Position numbers and translations under genes: made by a program. From CALODP01 sp942492055 (lineage in GTDB: Bacteria > Bacteroidota > Ignavibacteria > Ignavibacteriales > Melioribacteraceae): a stretch of 64,000 bases of DNA. The DNA is taken from NCBI GenBank assembly GCA_942492055.1, contig CALODP010000031.1:29770-93769 (forward strand), given 5' to 3'. Below the pieces are notes generated by a model. It was not told the DNA's origin, made no database searches, and saw only the letters and a program-made list of their open reading frames with translations. Positions within the stretch are counted from its first letter, which is position 1. Each line of letters starts with the position of its first letter. Of the stretch, positions 1 through 9,646 are shown one piece after another.

Positions 1-114
1 AACCAAGGCTCCGACAACCAACCACATTGCCTGCTTAGTATTCCATCTCGAATGTACATGCGGAGAGCTGGTCAATTCTAGCTTGTAGGTAGGATTTTCT
101 GCTATTGTTGCCAT
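1..114 (-). CDS. rnfD: Electron transport complex subunit RnfD, N-terminal fragment
   Basis: Only the first 38 codons are in the window; the gene runs off the left edge. The start is ATG at 114-112. The peptide begins MATIAENPTYKLELTSSPHV and continues into a hydrophobic segment (residues about 31-38). The SSPH motif followed by a membrane helix is how RnfD/NqrB-type subunits begin. RnfD is an integral membrane subunit that carries covalently bound flavin in the Rnf ferredoxin:NAD oxidoreductase. It lies 66 bp downstream of rnfC in the same direction, the usual rnfC-rnfD order. The assignment rests on the short N-terminus and the neighbour. Confidence 0.75.
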   Translation of the reverse strand, partial: MATIAENPTYKLELTSSPHVHSRWNTKQAMWLVVGALV

Positions 115-180
115 AATCTCTCTGTATTTTTCCTACAATTATTAAAATTTATTGAATGATAAAACTATTTCGGACATAGC

Positions 181-1521
181 TTATTTTGCGGCTTGTCTTT
201 CTCTTATCATTTGCATTACATTTTGCTTTCCGTACCTGATCCATTGAACCAAAGGAATATTTGCCGGACAAGTATAAGTACAAGTACCGCACTCCATACA
301 TGTGGCAATACCGTAATCCTCAGCGTCTTCGAATCGATCAAGCTGCGAGAATTTCGCAAGTTTGGTCGGAACCAATCCCAAAGGACAAACATCAACACAC
401 TTTCCGCAATTGAGACAATTGGTTTCTTCGTGCGCGTTTATTTCCTCTTGAGTAAGAACCAAAATGCCCGATGTAGCTTTCATGATCGGGGCGTTAAAGT
501 CATATTGCGCTGTTCCCATCATAGGACCACCGACAATAACTTTTGCCGCGTCATCGGTTACACCGCCGCAATAATCAATTACATCTTTCAACGATGTTCC
601 TACACGAACAATCAAATTTTTAGGTTCTTTAATACCTTTACCCGATACGGTTAACGCCGCTGTTATTTGCGGTTCCCCTTTTACAACTGCGTCGTTTATT
701 GCTATCGCGGTACCGATATTCTGGATTACAACCCCGACTTCCAACGGAAGTTTTCCGGGAGGGACTTCTCGGTTGGTTACTGCTTTAATAAGCATTTTTT
801 CCGCGCCTTGCGGATATTTTGTTTGGAGAGAAACAACTTCAACTCCGGGATACTTTGCTACGGCCTTCTCCATAACGGCGATAGCTTCCGGTTTGTTTAT
901 CTCAATACCGATAACCCCTTTATCCACACCGATAGCTTTCATGATCAATTGCAAACCGGAAATAACATCCTCGGTTCTTTCAATCATGTAGCGATTATCT
1001 CTGGTAAGATAAGGCTCGCATTCGCATCCGTTAAGGATTACGTAATCGATCTGTTTCCCTTCGGGAGGAGTAAGCTTAACGAAAGTAGGGAAAGCCGCCC
1101 CGCCTTGTCCTACAATGCCGGCTTCTTTTACCCTGTTTCTAATCTCTTCCGGGGTTACTGTCTCTTTATTGAGAGGAGTAAGAAAATTTGTTTCATCATG
1201 CTCGTTGGCATTGATGATAATTGCATCCTTCGGCTTTCCACTAACGTTCGGCTCGGTATGTATATCTTTTACTATACCTGAAATTGAACAGTGGATCGGG
1301 GATGAAATGAATCCGTCCGCCTCGGCAACAACCTGGCCGGCATTTACTTCTTCTTTCTTCTTTACAAGAACTTTTGCCGGTTTGCCAATGTGTTGCGATA
1401 ACGGAATGATAACTTGTTCGGGAGTGGGCATCACTTCAAAAGGCAAATTCTCTGTTAACTCTTTGTATTCTGCCGGATGAACACCACCCTTGAAAGTTTT
1501 TAAATTACTGAAAAGTGCCAT
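181..1521 (-). CDS. rnfC: Electron transport complex subunit RnfC
   Basis: 446 residues, close to the shorter RnfC forms. RnfC is the peripheral subunit of the Rnf complex that exchanges electrons with NADH and passes them through iron-sulfur clusters, coupling ferredoxin:NAD electron transfer to ion pumping. The N-terminal barrel-sandwich region (residues about 1-110) is followed by the FMN/NADH-binding Rossmann-like part with a GQGGAAFPTF glycine loop (about 138-147). The C-terminus has two 4Fe-4S motifs, CLNCGKCVDVCP and CMECGTCTYTCP. It is followed by rnfD, so this is the head of an rnf operon read leftward. The next gene upstream is divergent at 2788, with a long repeat array in between that could also hold the promoter. 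Confidence 0.95.
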   Translation of the reverse strand: MALFSNLKTFKGGVHPAEYKELTENLPFEVMPTPEQVIIPLSQHIGKPAKVLVKKKEEVNAGQVVAEADGFISSPIHCSISGIVKDIHTEPNVSGKPKDAIIINANEHDETNFLTPLNKETVTPEEIRNRVKEAGIVGQGGAAFPTFVKLTPPEGKQIDYVILNGCECEPYLTRDNRYMIERTEDVISGLQLIMKAIGVDKGVIGIEINKPEAIAVMEKAVAKYPGVEVVSLQTKYPQGAEKMLIKAVTNREVPPGKLPLEVGVVIQNIGTAIAINDAVVKGEPQITAALTVSGKGIKEPKNLIVRVGTSLKDVIDYCGGVTDDAAKVIVGGPMMGTAQYDFNAPIMKATSGILVLTQEEINAHEETNCLNCGKCVDVCPLGLVPTKLAKFSQLDRFEDAEDYGIATCMECGTCTYTCPANIPLVQWIRYGKQNVMQMIRERQAAK

Positions 1522-1899
1522 GGTTTTTACAGTCTATTTATTTTATTGTATAAAGTAGTTCCAAAACACAAATTATGCCAAAATAGTCTAAGAAAATAAA
1601 AAAACTATTTTGCAATGTGCACTAAAATAGAATAATAATTTTTATTTGCTAATCTTTTTGTTTACTAAACGCAATCATAATTACCATTTTTGGAAAATAT
1701 CTCTTTCATTTGGGAATTTTGCGAAGCATTTAACTTTGAAAATTATTTTTGCCATCCCTAATTAATATTCTTATCGACCAGTTTCAAATTACATTTAGGG
1801 TAATTTCCTTCCCCTTCGCGTCCCCGTTACCATTAGAACATTATTATCCGCCAAATGGGTAAAGTGATGTAGTATATATTTCTCTCTGTTTATTGCTCC

Positions 1900-2490
1900 G
1901 AAATATTGCGTTATTCACTAATACTATACGGAAGCCAATTGGAAATATTTTGTTTTATAATGAAAATAGTTCAATTAACCATAGAACTGTTTCGATACGA
2001 TCTATTACTATTTCATTCCGGCTGAAAAGATATTCGCGAGGGCTCGGAATAGTTTCGAGTAGGGCAGGAACTATTGCGCTCTTCTATTTCTCCATTGCGA
2101 AGGATGCCGGAATCGTTCCGATAAGGAAAAATATCATTGCGCTACCGATTATTTTTATTTCAACGACGATTAATCGGTAGAAAAGCTGTTATGAAATAGT
2201 TTTCTGCCATATTGAAATACTTCCGAGATGCTTTGAAATAGTTCCGAAGCTCTTCGAAACTGTTCCTAAGTGTAACGAAATAATTCCGGATTGCATCGAA
2301 ATAGTTCCGTACCTCATTGAAATGAAGAAAACGAGTAGCGCACCATTTCTGATGAGCAGCGCACCACGGAAAACGAATAGCGCACCTCTTCCGACGAGTA
2401 GCGCAATTGTGCCGAAGTATTTCCCGATAATTCCGGGGAACATCGTAACATTATTGGGGATATTGCACAATTATTGATTAGTAACGCAAG
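1900..2490. repeat. 21-bp-periodic inverted repeat array A
   Basis: A degenerate tandem array with an exact 21-bp step fills most of the 1266-bp interval between rnfC and the gene at 2788. In the left half (about 1900-2165) successive units on the plus strand carry GAACTATTGCG, GAATAGTTTCG and GAATCGTTCCG at the same phase. In the right half (about 2185-2480) the same motif recurs every 21 bp on the minus strand (GGAACTATTTCG, GGAATTATTTCG, GGAACAGTTTCG). A run of units at about 2325-2410 shares GCGCTACTCGT on the minus strand. The two halves meet at a perfect 10-bp palindrome, CGATTAATCG (2168-2177). Because 21 is a multiple of three, heptad-like open frames appear on both strands. I do not regard them as genes. 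The stretches 1522-1899 and 2491-2787 are AT-rich with nothing else recognisable. Confidence 0.85.
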
Positions 2491-2787
2491 GATTTGACCG
2501 ATAATATCAATATGATTTGTTAAATAAGCATGGTTAAGTCCCGGATATGGTATTCAAAAAATTGTTTTTGTTATTCTTCTCCTTTGGATTGTTTCCTTTC
2601 GTTTAGTTATTTGTTTAATTCAACTCTCCTTAGTGACGCTTCTTCATCTCATCGGTGTTTGTGTAATAATTTTCCAAAGGCCGTATTTCTTTTTCAATTC
2701 TTGGAATATTGGCTATATTTCCGTGCCTTTATTTTAAGAAACCGGATTATAAGAAAATTCTACAATTGTTAATTTTCGGAGAGAATT

Positions 2788-5013
2788 ATGCTTAAGAAGT
2801 ACTGTTCTGTTGTTTTGTTACTACTATGTTCCCCTCTTTTCGCACAACATACTTACGATACCCTCTCGGTTAAGGAAGTTTCGAGCGGTGTTACCCATTA
2901 TCACATCAAAGGAGTTGATGTTACTTGGGATATGCAGGTTTTAAAGATCGATTTGCAATCCCCTTTTATTACTCTTAAATCTGTAAAAAGTCAGGATAAT
3001 ATTCACGATTACGAACTGGTAACTTCGATGGCCAGAAGAAATGACTCGGAAGGAAAAAGAGTTGTAGGTGCCATAAACGCCGATTTCTTTTTAGATAACG
3101 GTACCAACACCGGATATCAGGTTGCCCAGGGAGAATTGGTAACTACTTACCTGGAAAGAGCCTATTTTAATCAGGCCAGTAAAATAGGGATTGATAAGGA
3201 TAATGCTCCTTTCATCACAAGAAACACTCTTTATAACGGAAAGCTGATCGCGAAGGGAAAGGAAAAGAAGATCGACGGAATTAACATTCCCCGCCCGGAC
3301 GGAGCGTTGATTCTTTATAATCATTTTATCGGTGAATCCACAAAAACCGACACTGCCGGAGTTGAGGTTTTGATTTCCCCGATTTCCGATTGGTTGGTAA
3401 ATGACGCCGTAAAATGTGTTATTATCTCGAAAGAGAAGAGCAAAGGGAACATGAGTTTCGAAAGGGGAAACGCGGTTCTTTCGGCAAACGGCGCTGCAAA
3501 AAGTTTTTTGACCGATTCACTTGCCGTAGGGGATACATTAGAATGTATCGTTAACATTGCTCACGATCGTGATAAAATCAAAGAACTTGTAAGCGGATAC
3601 CCGCGATTGGTAAAGGACGGAAAAGATTACGCGATTGACGGATTTAACGAAGAAGGGGGAATGAAATTCCGCCCGTACGATCGACATCCGAGAACCGGCG
3701 CCGGCTATTCGGACGAAGGAAGATATTTTTACTTTGTGGTTGTAGACGGTAGACAATCTTCCAGCGTAGGGATGACACTTCCGGAAATGGGACAATTTAT
3801 GGCCTCAATCGGAATTGACCACGGTATTAATCTTGACGGAGGTGGCTCTTCAACAATGGTTGTAAGGCACAAAATAGCCAACTCCCCTTCCGGCGGATCG
3901 GAGAGAGCTGTTGCGGAGGCATTGATAGTTCAGACTTCGGAAAATTTTGAGATGGTAAATCTTGATATCACCCCCGATACTGTAGTTACTGATTTGAAAA
4001 CTGATGTCCAGCTTAGTAACACCGCTTTGGATAGATACGGTTATACAGGAAATATTGATTTCTCGGAAATATCTTTCGAATTTCAGAAACCCGACATTGG
4101 TACAGTTGATTCCGAAGGAAAATTTCATCCTCAGAATAATGGGCTCTCGCAAGTAATTGCTACATTTAAAGAAGTGAAAGATACATTCTTTGTTAACGTA
4201 GAGAAATATGACGGGATTATTGGGATGAGCTCATTCGAAAAAGAAGTTTCGATCCCGATTACCGGTGAGAATATAGATACACTTAAATGTACTTCCGAAG
4301 TATCCAAAGATTTTTCTTCGGACGGAGAAGCTGCGTTAAAAATCAATTACAGTTTCACTTATGAATCCGGTAAAAAAAATCGTTTAGAGATAAACACAAA
4401 TCTTCCTGTTCCCGGCTTACCGGATTCTCTTTCCGTAGATATAAAAGCAGATAATCCGAGTCATTCTTTCGTAGGAATATTCGAAACTCAAACCGGTGAT
4501 CAGTTTTTGATGCTTTTGAAAAAGTGCGGTCAATCAGGGGATTTCAGTACTTACAAGGGTGCCTTCAAGAATTTGATTAAGATGCACAATTCGTATGTGC
4601 TATCTTACCCTTTGCGTTTGCAAAAGCTAATTATTACCCTCGCTTCGGATAATGTAGCCGGTACGGTATATACGGGAACAACTTATTTTGATAACATCGC
4701 CGCAATATTCCCAACAACGGTAGGGGTAGAAGATTCAAAAGAACTTCCGAGCAGCTATCAATTAGCAGCTAATTATCCTAATCCCTTCAACCCGAGTACA
4801 ACAATCTCTTTCTCCCTTCCACGAGAAGAACATGTTTCAATGAAAGTTTTCAATACTTTAGGAGAGGAAGTTGCTGAACTAGTAAATAATGTTGTAAAAG
4901 CCGGAACACATTCGATTAGTTTCAACGCGAATAACCTTTCCAGCGGAGTTTATTTCTACACAATAACCGCGGGTAACTACAGAGCAACCAGAAAAATGAT
5001 TTTGATGAAATAG
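2788..5013 (+). CDS. Secreted phosphodiester glycosidase (NAGPA-like) with type IX sorting domain
   Basis: 741 residues. A signal peptide (MLKKYCSVVLLLLCSPLFAQ) directs export. The central part (about residues 60-385) matches the phosphodiester glycosidase domain of NAGPA (uncovering enzyme) and related bacterial exopolysaccharide proteins: the AINADFF segment near the start, RHPRTGAGYS, then VVVDGRQSSSVGMTLPE and the INLDGGGSSTMVV core. A less clear beta-rich linker (about 390-650) follows, then the C-terminal sorting domain NYPNPFNPSTTI...YRATRKMILMK that routes the protein through the type IX system to the outer surface. The substrate cannot be told from the sequence. A strong bidirectional terminator follows the stop codon. 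Confidence 0.88.
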   Translation: MLKKYCSVVLLLLCSPLFAQHTYDTLSVKEVSSGVTHYHIKGVDVTWDMQVLKIDLQSPFITLKSVKSQDNIHDYELVTSMARRNDSEGKRVVGAINADFFLDNGTNTGYQVAQGELVTTYLERAYFNQASKIGIDKDNAPFITRNTLYNGKLIAKGKEKKIDGINIPRPDGALILYNHFIGESTKTDTAGVEVLISPISDWLVNDAVKCVIISKEKSKGNMSFERGNAVLSANGAAKSFLTDSLAVGDTLECIVNIAHDRDKIKELVSGYPRLVKDGKDYAIDGFNEEGGMKFRPYDRHPRTGAGYSDEGRYFYFVVVDGRQSSSVGMTLPEMGQFMASIGIDHGINLDGGGSSTMVVRHKIANSPSGGSERAVAEALIVQTSENFEMVNLDITPDTVVTDLKTDVQLSNTALDRYGYTGNIDFSEISFEFQKPDIGTVDSEGKFHPQNNGLSQVIATFKEVKDTFFVNVEKYDGIIGMSSFEKEVSIPITGENIDTLKCTSEVSKDFSSDGEAALKINYSFTYESGKKNRLEINTNLPVPGLPDSLSVDIKADNPSHSFVGIFETQTGDQFLMLLKKCGQSGDFSTYKGAFKNLIKMHNSYVLSYPLRLQKLIITLASDNVAGTVYTGTTYFDNIAAIFPTTVGVEDSKELPSSYQLAANYPNPFNPSTTISFSLPREEHVSMKVFNTLGEEVAELVNNVVKAGTHSISFNANNLSSGVYFYTITAGNYRATRKMILMK

Positions 5014-5020
5014 TTTGAAT

Positions 5021-5055
5021 AAAAAAAGCCGGTCTCAAATTGAGCCGGCTTTTTA
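5021..5055. terminator. Bidirectional hairpin terminator
   Basis: The inverted repeat AAAAAGCCGG...CCGGCTTTTT lies between the convergent genes ending at 5013 and 5074. A-tract and T-tract flank the stem, so it can stop transcription from both sides. Confidence 0.9.
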
Positions 5056-5073
5056 TTTATCTTCTGATAATTA

Positions 5074-7119
5074 TTACCAAATGACAGGACGTTGTTCCTG
5101 AGTTCTGTAAAGCTTATCATCTTTGGCAATATCAAATGTCTCGTAGAATTCCGGTACGTTAAACAACGCGCCGTTTACACGGAATTCACCCCAAGGATGA
5201 ACATCTTCTCTTACCTTTCTGATGAGGGCTTTGTCTCTTATTTTACCTCTCCAGATTTGTCCGTGCCCGATAAAGAATCTTTCCATGTGATTGAAACCGT
5301 CAATCTCCTTAGGAGTTGCTTTTCCTTCAAGACTCATTTTGTAGGCTTCCAAAGAGATAGTAAGCCCGCCGAAATCAGCGATGTTTTCGCCAAGGCTTAA
5401 TCTGCCGTCAACGTGAATAGTATCGATAGCTACAAAAGCATTGTATTGGTCAATCAACAATTTGGTGCGTTCGGTGAATTTTGCAGCGTCTTCGGCTGTC
5501 CACCAGTTAATCATATTTCCGTCTTTATCGAAATTTCTTCCCTGATCGTCGAAGCCGTGAGTCATTTCATGCCCGATAACCACACCGATCGCGCCGTAAT
5601 TTACAGCATCATCAGCATTCAAGTTAAATAATGGTGGCTGAAGAATACCGGCAGGGAAAGTAATGTCGTTTTTCAACGGATGATATCCGGCGTTAACAGT
5701 TTGCGGATTCATTCCCCATTTTTCAGGGTCAACAGGTTTACCAAATTTATCGATATTCTTGTAGTGAGCAAAACGGTTGGCTCTACGTACATTTAAGATA
5801 TATGAATCTCTCTCGATTTCAAGCTTGGAATAATCTTCCCATTTGTCGGGATACCCGATTTTAACTCCCATACCTTCAAGCTTCGCGAGAGCGGCCTCTT
5901 TAGTAGAAGGTGACATCCATTCGAGGTTTTCCATTCTTTTCTTAAGAGCTTTTTTAAGATTACCGACTAATTCCAACATTCTGGATTTTGCTTCGGGTGG
6001 AAAATGTTTTTTAACATAAAGCTGTCCCAAAGGTTCGCCCATTAGTCCGCTAACTGTTCCTACAACTCTTTTCCAACGATCTTCTATCTTCTCACTACCG
6101 GAAAGATACTCGCTATAGAATTTATAATCTTGCATTACAAAATCATCACTAAGGTATTCGGAAGATCTGTTGAGCATATCCCATCGCATATAGACTTTCA
6201 AGTCTTCCAGAGAAGTTTCATTTAATACCTTGCTGACTTCGCCGATGAAATTCGGTGACATAACTACAATATCACCGAAGTCTTTTCCGGCAATATTCGC
6301 GAAATATTTTTCCCAATTGAAATCAGGAGCTAACTTATACAAATCTTCTTGCGACATTTTGTTGTACAAGCCTTGAATATTTCTCATCTCAAGTCTTGTT
6401 TTTGAATTTTCGGCCAATCTGTTTTCAATTGCCATAACTGTTTCGGCATCTTTTGCGGCATGTTCCGGAGCTATTCCCATAAGTTCAAACATTTTGGCAA
6501 CATGTTTTAGATATTCTACTCGAATCTCTTTATGGCGGTCATCTTGTTTAGTATAATAATCTCTATCAGGTAACCCCAAACCAGCTTGAGCGATATAGAA
6601 CTTATAGACTTTGCTATCAAGCATATCTTGTTCAACGCCACCTCCGAAAAACGGATCGAGGCCGTTGATATGAAATTCGGCGATAAGATTCTGTAGTTCT
6701 TCTTTTGAGGTAAGTTTGTCAATCTTATCGAATTCAGGATTCAGTGGTGTGATCCCTGCTTTATTTACCCCTTCGGTGTCCATAGCAGTAAAATAAAAAT
6801 CACTGATCTTCTGAGTAACGCTCCCTTTTTCCGCATCGGTTATTTTGGCTACTTCTTCCAGAATATTGTGAATATCCTCGTCACGTTTTTCTCTGATAGC
6901 CGCAATTGCGGTGTAATTAGTTTTGTCTTCGGGAATAGTTGTTCTATCTAGCCAACCACCGTTAACATATCTGAAAAAATCATCTCCCGGTTTTACCGAA
7001 AGATCCATATTCTTTTTATCGATTGCTTTTTCAACGTTTTGCGCGCAACCGGTAAAAAGGGAAAAAGAAATAATTAACGCCGAAGATATTCCGGCAATAA
7101 CTTTGAGATGTTTTGTCAT
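5074..7119 (-). CDS. M13 family zinc metallopeptidase, lipoprotein (neprilysin/PepO type)
   Basis: 681 residues, the usual length for the family. M13 enzymes are zinc endopeptidases that cleave short peptides. The N-terminus is a lipoprotein signal with lipobox LFTGC (Cys about residue 25), so the enzyme should sit on a membrane facing the periplasm or outside. The M13 N-terminal lobe spans about 40-430. The catalytic lobe has the zinc motif VIGHEMTHGFDDQG (HExxH) and the downstream ENIADFGG motif that supplies the third zinc ligand. The C-terminus ends in the conserved TRxxxRPVIW-like tail. It appears monocistronic, converging with the glycosidase gene. Confidence 0.95.
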   Translation of the reverse strand: MTKHLKVIAGISSALIISFSLFTGCAQNVEKAIDKKNMDLSVKPGDDFFRYVNGGWLDRTTIPEDKTNYTAIAAIREKRDEDIHNILEEVAKITDAEKGSVTQKISDFYFTAMDTEGVNKAGITPLNPEFDKIDKLTSKEELQNLIAEFHINGLDPFFGGGVEQDMLDSKVYKFYIAQAGLGLPDRDYYTKQDDRHKEIRVEYLKHVAKMFELMGIAPEHAAKDAETVMAIENRLAENSKTRLEMRNIQGLYNKMSQEDLYKLAPDFNWEKYFANIAGKDFGDIVVMSPNFIGEVSKVLNETSLEDLKVYMRWDMLNRSSEYLSDDFVMQDYKFYSEYLSGSEKIEDRWKRVVGTVSGLMGEPLGQLYVKKHFPPEAKSRMLELVGNLKKALKKRMENLEWMSPSTKEAALAKLEGMGVKIGYPDKWEDYSKLEIERDSYILNVRRANRFAHYKNIDKFGKPVDPEKWGMNPQTVNAGYHPLKNDITFPAGILQPPLFNLNADDAVNYGAIGVVIGHEMTHGFDDQGRNFDKDGNMINWWTAEDAAKFTERTKLLIDQYNAFVAIDTIHVDGRLSLGENIADFGGLTISLEAYKMSLEGKATPKEIDGFNHMERFFIGHGQIWRGKIRDKALIRKVREDVHPWGEFRVNGALFNVPEFYETFDIAKDDKLYRTQEQRPVIW

Positions 7120-7224
7120 CTAATATCCCCCTGGAAATTTGATTTGAATGAAATTAAAGTTGGGTGGAAAATAGAAAATAGTTTCGTTAAATGAAATATT
7201 AACTTTCTATATTCCCAAGAACGT

Positions 7225-8553
7225 TTAACTCAATTCAGGCTCGGGAGAAAGCTTCATCATAACTCTACGCTTAGATTTCTTAATAAGACTCCATGCTATT
7301 GCCAAGGTAAGAATCTCTGTAAGCGGAAGGGAAAACCACAACGCGTCAATTCCGAAAAATGGCGGAAGTATCATCGCAAAGGCAACTATGAAGACTAATC
7401 CACGGCAAATGGAAATGAGAGCCGATCTTTTGGCGTCTCCAATTGAAGTAAAATATGCCGATATCATCAAGTTTATTCCGGCTAACAGGAATCCTAAGAA
7501 AAAGATCTTCGCTGCCTTAGTTGTAAATAGAACCAATCCCGGATTTCCCTTTACAAACAATGATACAATCTCATTCGAAAAAAGAAAGATTACTGCATAT
7601 CCCGAGAAAGAGACAACAACGGCCACAGTAATTGCCATTCGCAGATATTTATAGAGTAAGTCATGATTCTTAGCGCCGTAATTGAAACTAACAAGAGGCT
7701 GCAACCCGATTGCGATTCCAATTAGAATCATCAATACAATTATTCCGATATATCCCAAGATGCTGTAGGCAGCTACTCCCAATTCTCCGACAGAGGAAAG
7801 AAGAATTTGATTAAAAATAAAGGTTACAACACCTGCAGATATCTCATTCAAAAACTCGGAAGAACCGTTGTACAATATCTTGGATAATAATCCTTTTTGC
7901 CATCGTGGTTTTACAAAGGAAAAATTATTACTCTTTTTCAGAATATAATAGAGTAATAACAAAGCAGAAGTTGAATTTGCGATACCTGTGGCAAATGCGG
8001 CTCCGGTCAATTTGTAATCGAGTATAATAATAAATAGATAATCCAGAACAATATTGGTAAGAGCTCCGGCAATCGTACACATCATCGCGAATTTCGGACT
8101 ACCGTCGTTCCTGACAAAATTATCGAATAAAATAAATAACATTATCATCGGAAGAAAAGGCATATAGACGGAAAGATAATCTTCCACATAATTTGTAAGC
8201 GCTCCTCCCGAAAGAAGATTTACCAAAGGAGTCATTAACGCATATGAAAAAACTGAACAAATAACCGAAATAGTAATTGCCAGCATGCATGAAAATGAAA
8301 AGACATTATTAGCTTCTTCTACATTTCTCTTTCCCAAATTTATTCCCGCAATAGTCCCGCTACCAATACCAATCATTACCCCGGTACCGAATACTATTCC
8401 CAGAAAGGGATATGTAAGATTAATCGCCGCAAGTCCGTCCGTTCCTATTCCCTGCCCGATAAATATTCCATCAATGATTATGTTCAATGAAGTTACAAGC
8501 ATTCCCATTACAGCAGGTAAGGCGTATCCCAAAAAATTCTTCCAGTCTTTCAT
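7225..8553 (-). CDS. MATE family efflux transporter
   Basis: 442 residues with about 12 hydrophobic helices and the typical MATE start (LGYALPAVMGMLVTSLNIIIDGIFIGQGIGTDGLAAINL). Internal repetition of two six-helix bundles is visible: the second half restarts near SEFLNEISAGVVTFIFNQIL. MATE proteins export cationic drugs or metabolites in exchange for sodium ions or protons across the cytoplasmic membrane. The substrate is not predictable here. The gene stands alone, with about 100 bp to M13 downstream. Confidence 0.93.
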   Translation of the reverse strand: MKDWKNFLGYALPAVMGMLVTSLNIIIDGIFIGQGIGTDGLAAINLTYPFLGIVFGTGVMIGIGSGTIAGINLGKRNVEEANNVFSFSCMLAITISVICSVFSYALMTPLVNLLSGGALTNYVEDYLSVYMPFLPMIMLFILFDNFVRNDGSPKFAMMCTIAGALTNIVLDYLFIIILDYKLTGAAFATGIANSTSALLLLYYILKKSNNFSFVKPRWQKGLLSKILYNGSSEFLNEISAGVVTFIFNQILLSSVGELGVAAYSILGYIGIIVLMILIGIAIGLQPLVSFNYGAKNHDLLYKYLRMAITVAVVVSFSGYAVIFLFSNEIVSLFVKGNPGLVLFTTKAAKIFFLGFLLAGINLMISAYFTSIGDAKRSALISICRGLVFIVAFAMILPPFFGIDALWFSLPLTEILTLAIAWSLIKKSKRRVMMKLSPEPELS

Positions 8554-8775
8554 TCTCTAATATCCCATATACTCATTCATTATTAGTGTTCCAAATATCC
8601 TAAAGTACACTAAAATTATTTTTGCTTATCTTGCTCAATTTCTCTTCCAAATCAAATTCCTTCATTTTGTCCCGTTTTCCGGTACTTCATATAGCTACTT
8701 CTAGCTATTTACAAGAATTGAGAATTATCATAACTTCATGTGTAGATTTCAAATGACAGGAATAGAAAGAATAAT

Positions 8776-9630
8776 ATGCGACTTAAGATAAGATTAATAG
8801 CCTCCGGAAAAAATACTTTAACGGCAAACTACAATCCGATTTTTTCTTCATTGGTTAATGAGCTGTTAAAGATTAATTCTCCGACATTCTCAAATTATTT
8901 GGAAACAAATCATCTTGGAGATACCGAGCTTTTAAAAAATTCCTTCTCTTTCGCTCTACGATTTTATAAAATTAATTATCGTGGATCTTTTATTAATCTT
9001 ATTTCACCCTGCATAGATCTGTTTATAACGACCCCTATAAAGGAAGACTATCTTCAAGCTCGTTTAGACGAAGCGATACTCAAAGGGACTCTCGAAACTA
9101 TTGTGGATAACACAATATATCGATTTGAAATTGATAATTTTCAGGTATACAACGATCCGGAATTCTCTGACGATATGCGTTTTTATCTACTATCTCCGAT
9201 TGTATTGTCAGAAAAAATAAAAACCGAAGAAAAGACTATTCGTTATTTCTATCGATACACTGATTCGGAAGATGATATAAACGTTGCATTGAACAGAGAT
9301 TTAATTCGAAAATTCGAACTAATAACCGGAACGAAATATTTCGGCAAAGAAGTTTTACTCCACTGGGACGAGAATTATATCTCTCAAAGAACAACCAAAG
9401 GAAAACGTCTGACAAAGAAAATTAATTTTCCTAATCTTAAATCTAGAGGATTCAGCTTGATCGGCAATTTAATTCCTTTTTCGATTATAGGCGATCCCAG
9501 ACTTATCAAGATCGGATACATGTTCGGATTCGGAGAAGAAAACTCGCTCGGATTCGGTCTGGCATCAGTCGCCCGCAAAATTGCGATTAGTGATGATAGC
9601 TGGAAAAAATTATCGTTGGTGGCTAGTTGA
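8776..9630 (+). CDS. cas6: Cas6-type CRISPR RNA endoribonuclease, copy 1
   Basis: 284 residues. It has the two-ferredoxin-fold plan of Cas6: an N-terminal strand MRLKIRLIA with the following LTANYNPIFSSLVNELL helix, a segment NHLGDTELLKNSFSFALRF that aligns with the usual (H)xxG...F.lFtFS region, and the C-terminal glycine-rich loop IGYMFGFGEENSLGFGLA. His46 in NHLG is the best candidate for the catalytic histidine, though Cas6 active sites vary. Cas6 cuts pre-crRNA within repeats. No other cas gene and no CRISPR array is visible in this window. A second Cas6-type gene starts 16 bp after the stop, so the two are probably co-transcribed. Confidence 0.82.
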   Translation: MRLKIRLIASGKNTLTANYNPIFSSLVNELLKINSPTFSNYLETNHLGDTELLKNSFSFALRFYKINYRGSFINLISPCIDLFITTPIKEDYLQARLDEAILKGTLETIVDNTIYRFEIDNFQVYNDPEFSDDMRFYLLSPIVLSEKIKTEEKTIRYFYRYTDSEDDINVALNRDLIRKFELITGTKYFGKEVLLHWDENYISQRTTKGKRLTKKINFPNLKSRGFSLIGNLIPFSIIGDPRLIKIGYMFGFGEENSLGFGLASVARKIAISDDSWKKLSLVAS

Positions 9631-9646
9631 AAGAGAAGAGAATATT

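Noticed and set aside
2530..2772. Possible 80-residue gene before the glycosidase
   Set aside because: The peptide is Ser/Phe/Cys-rich without any domain, has no ribosome-binding site, and lies in AT-rich DNA next to the repeat array.
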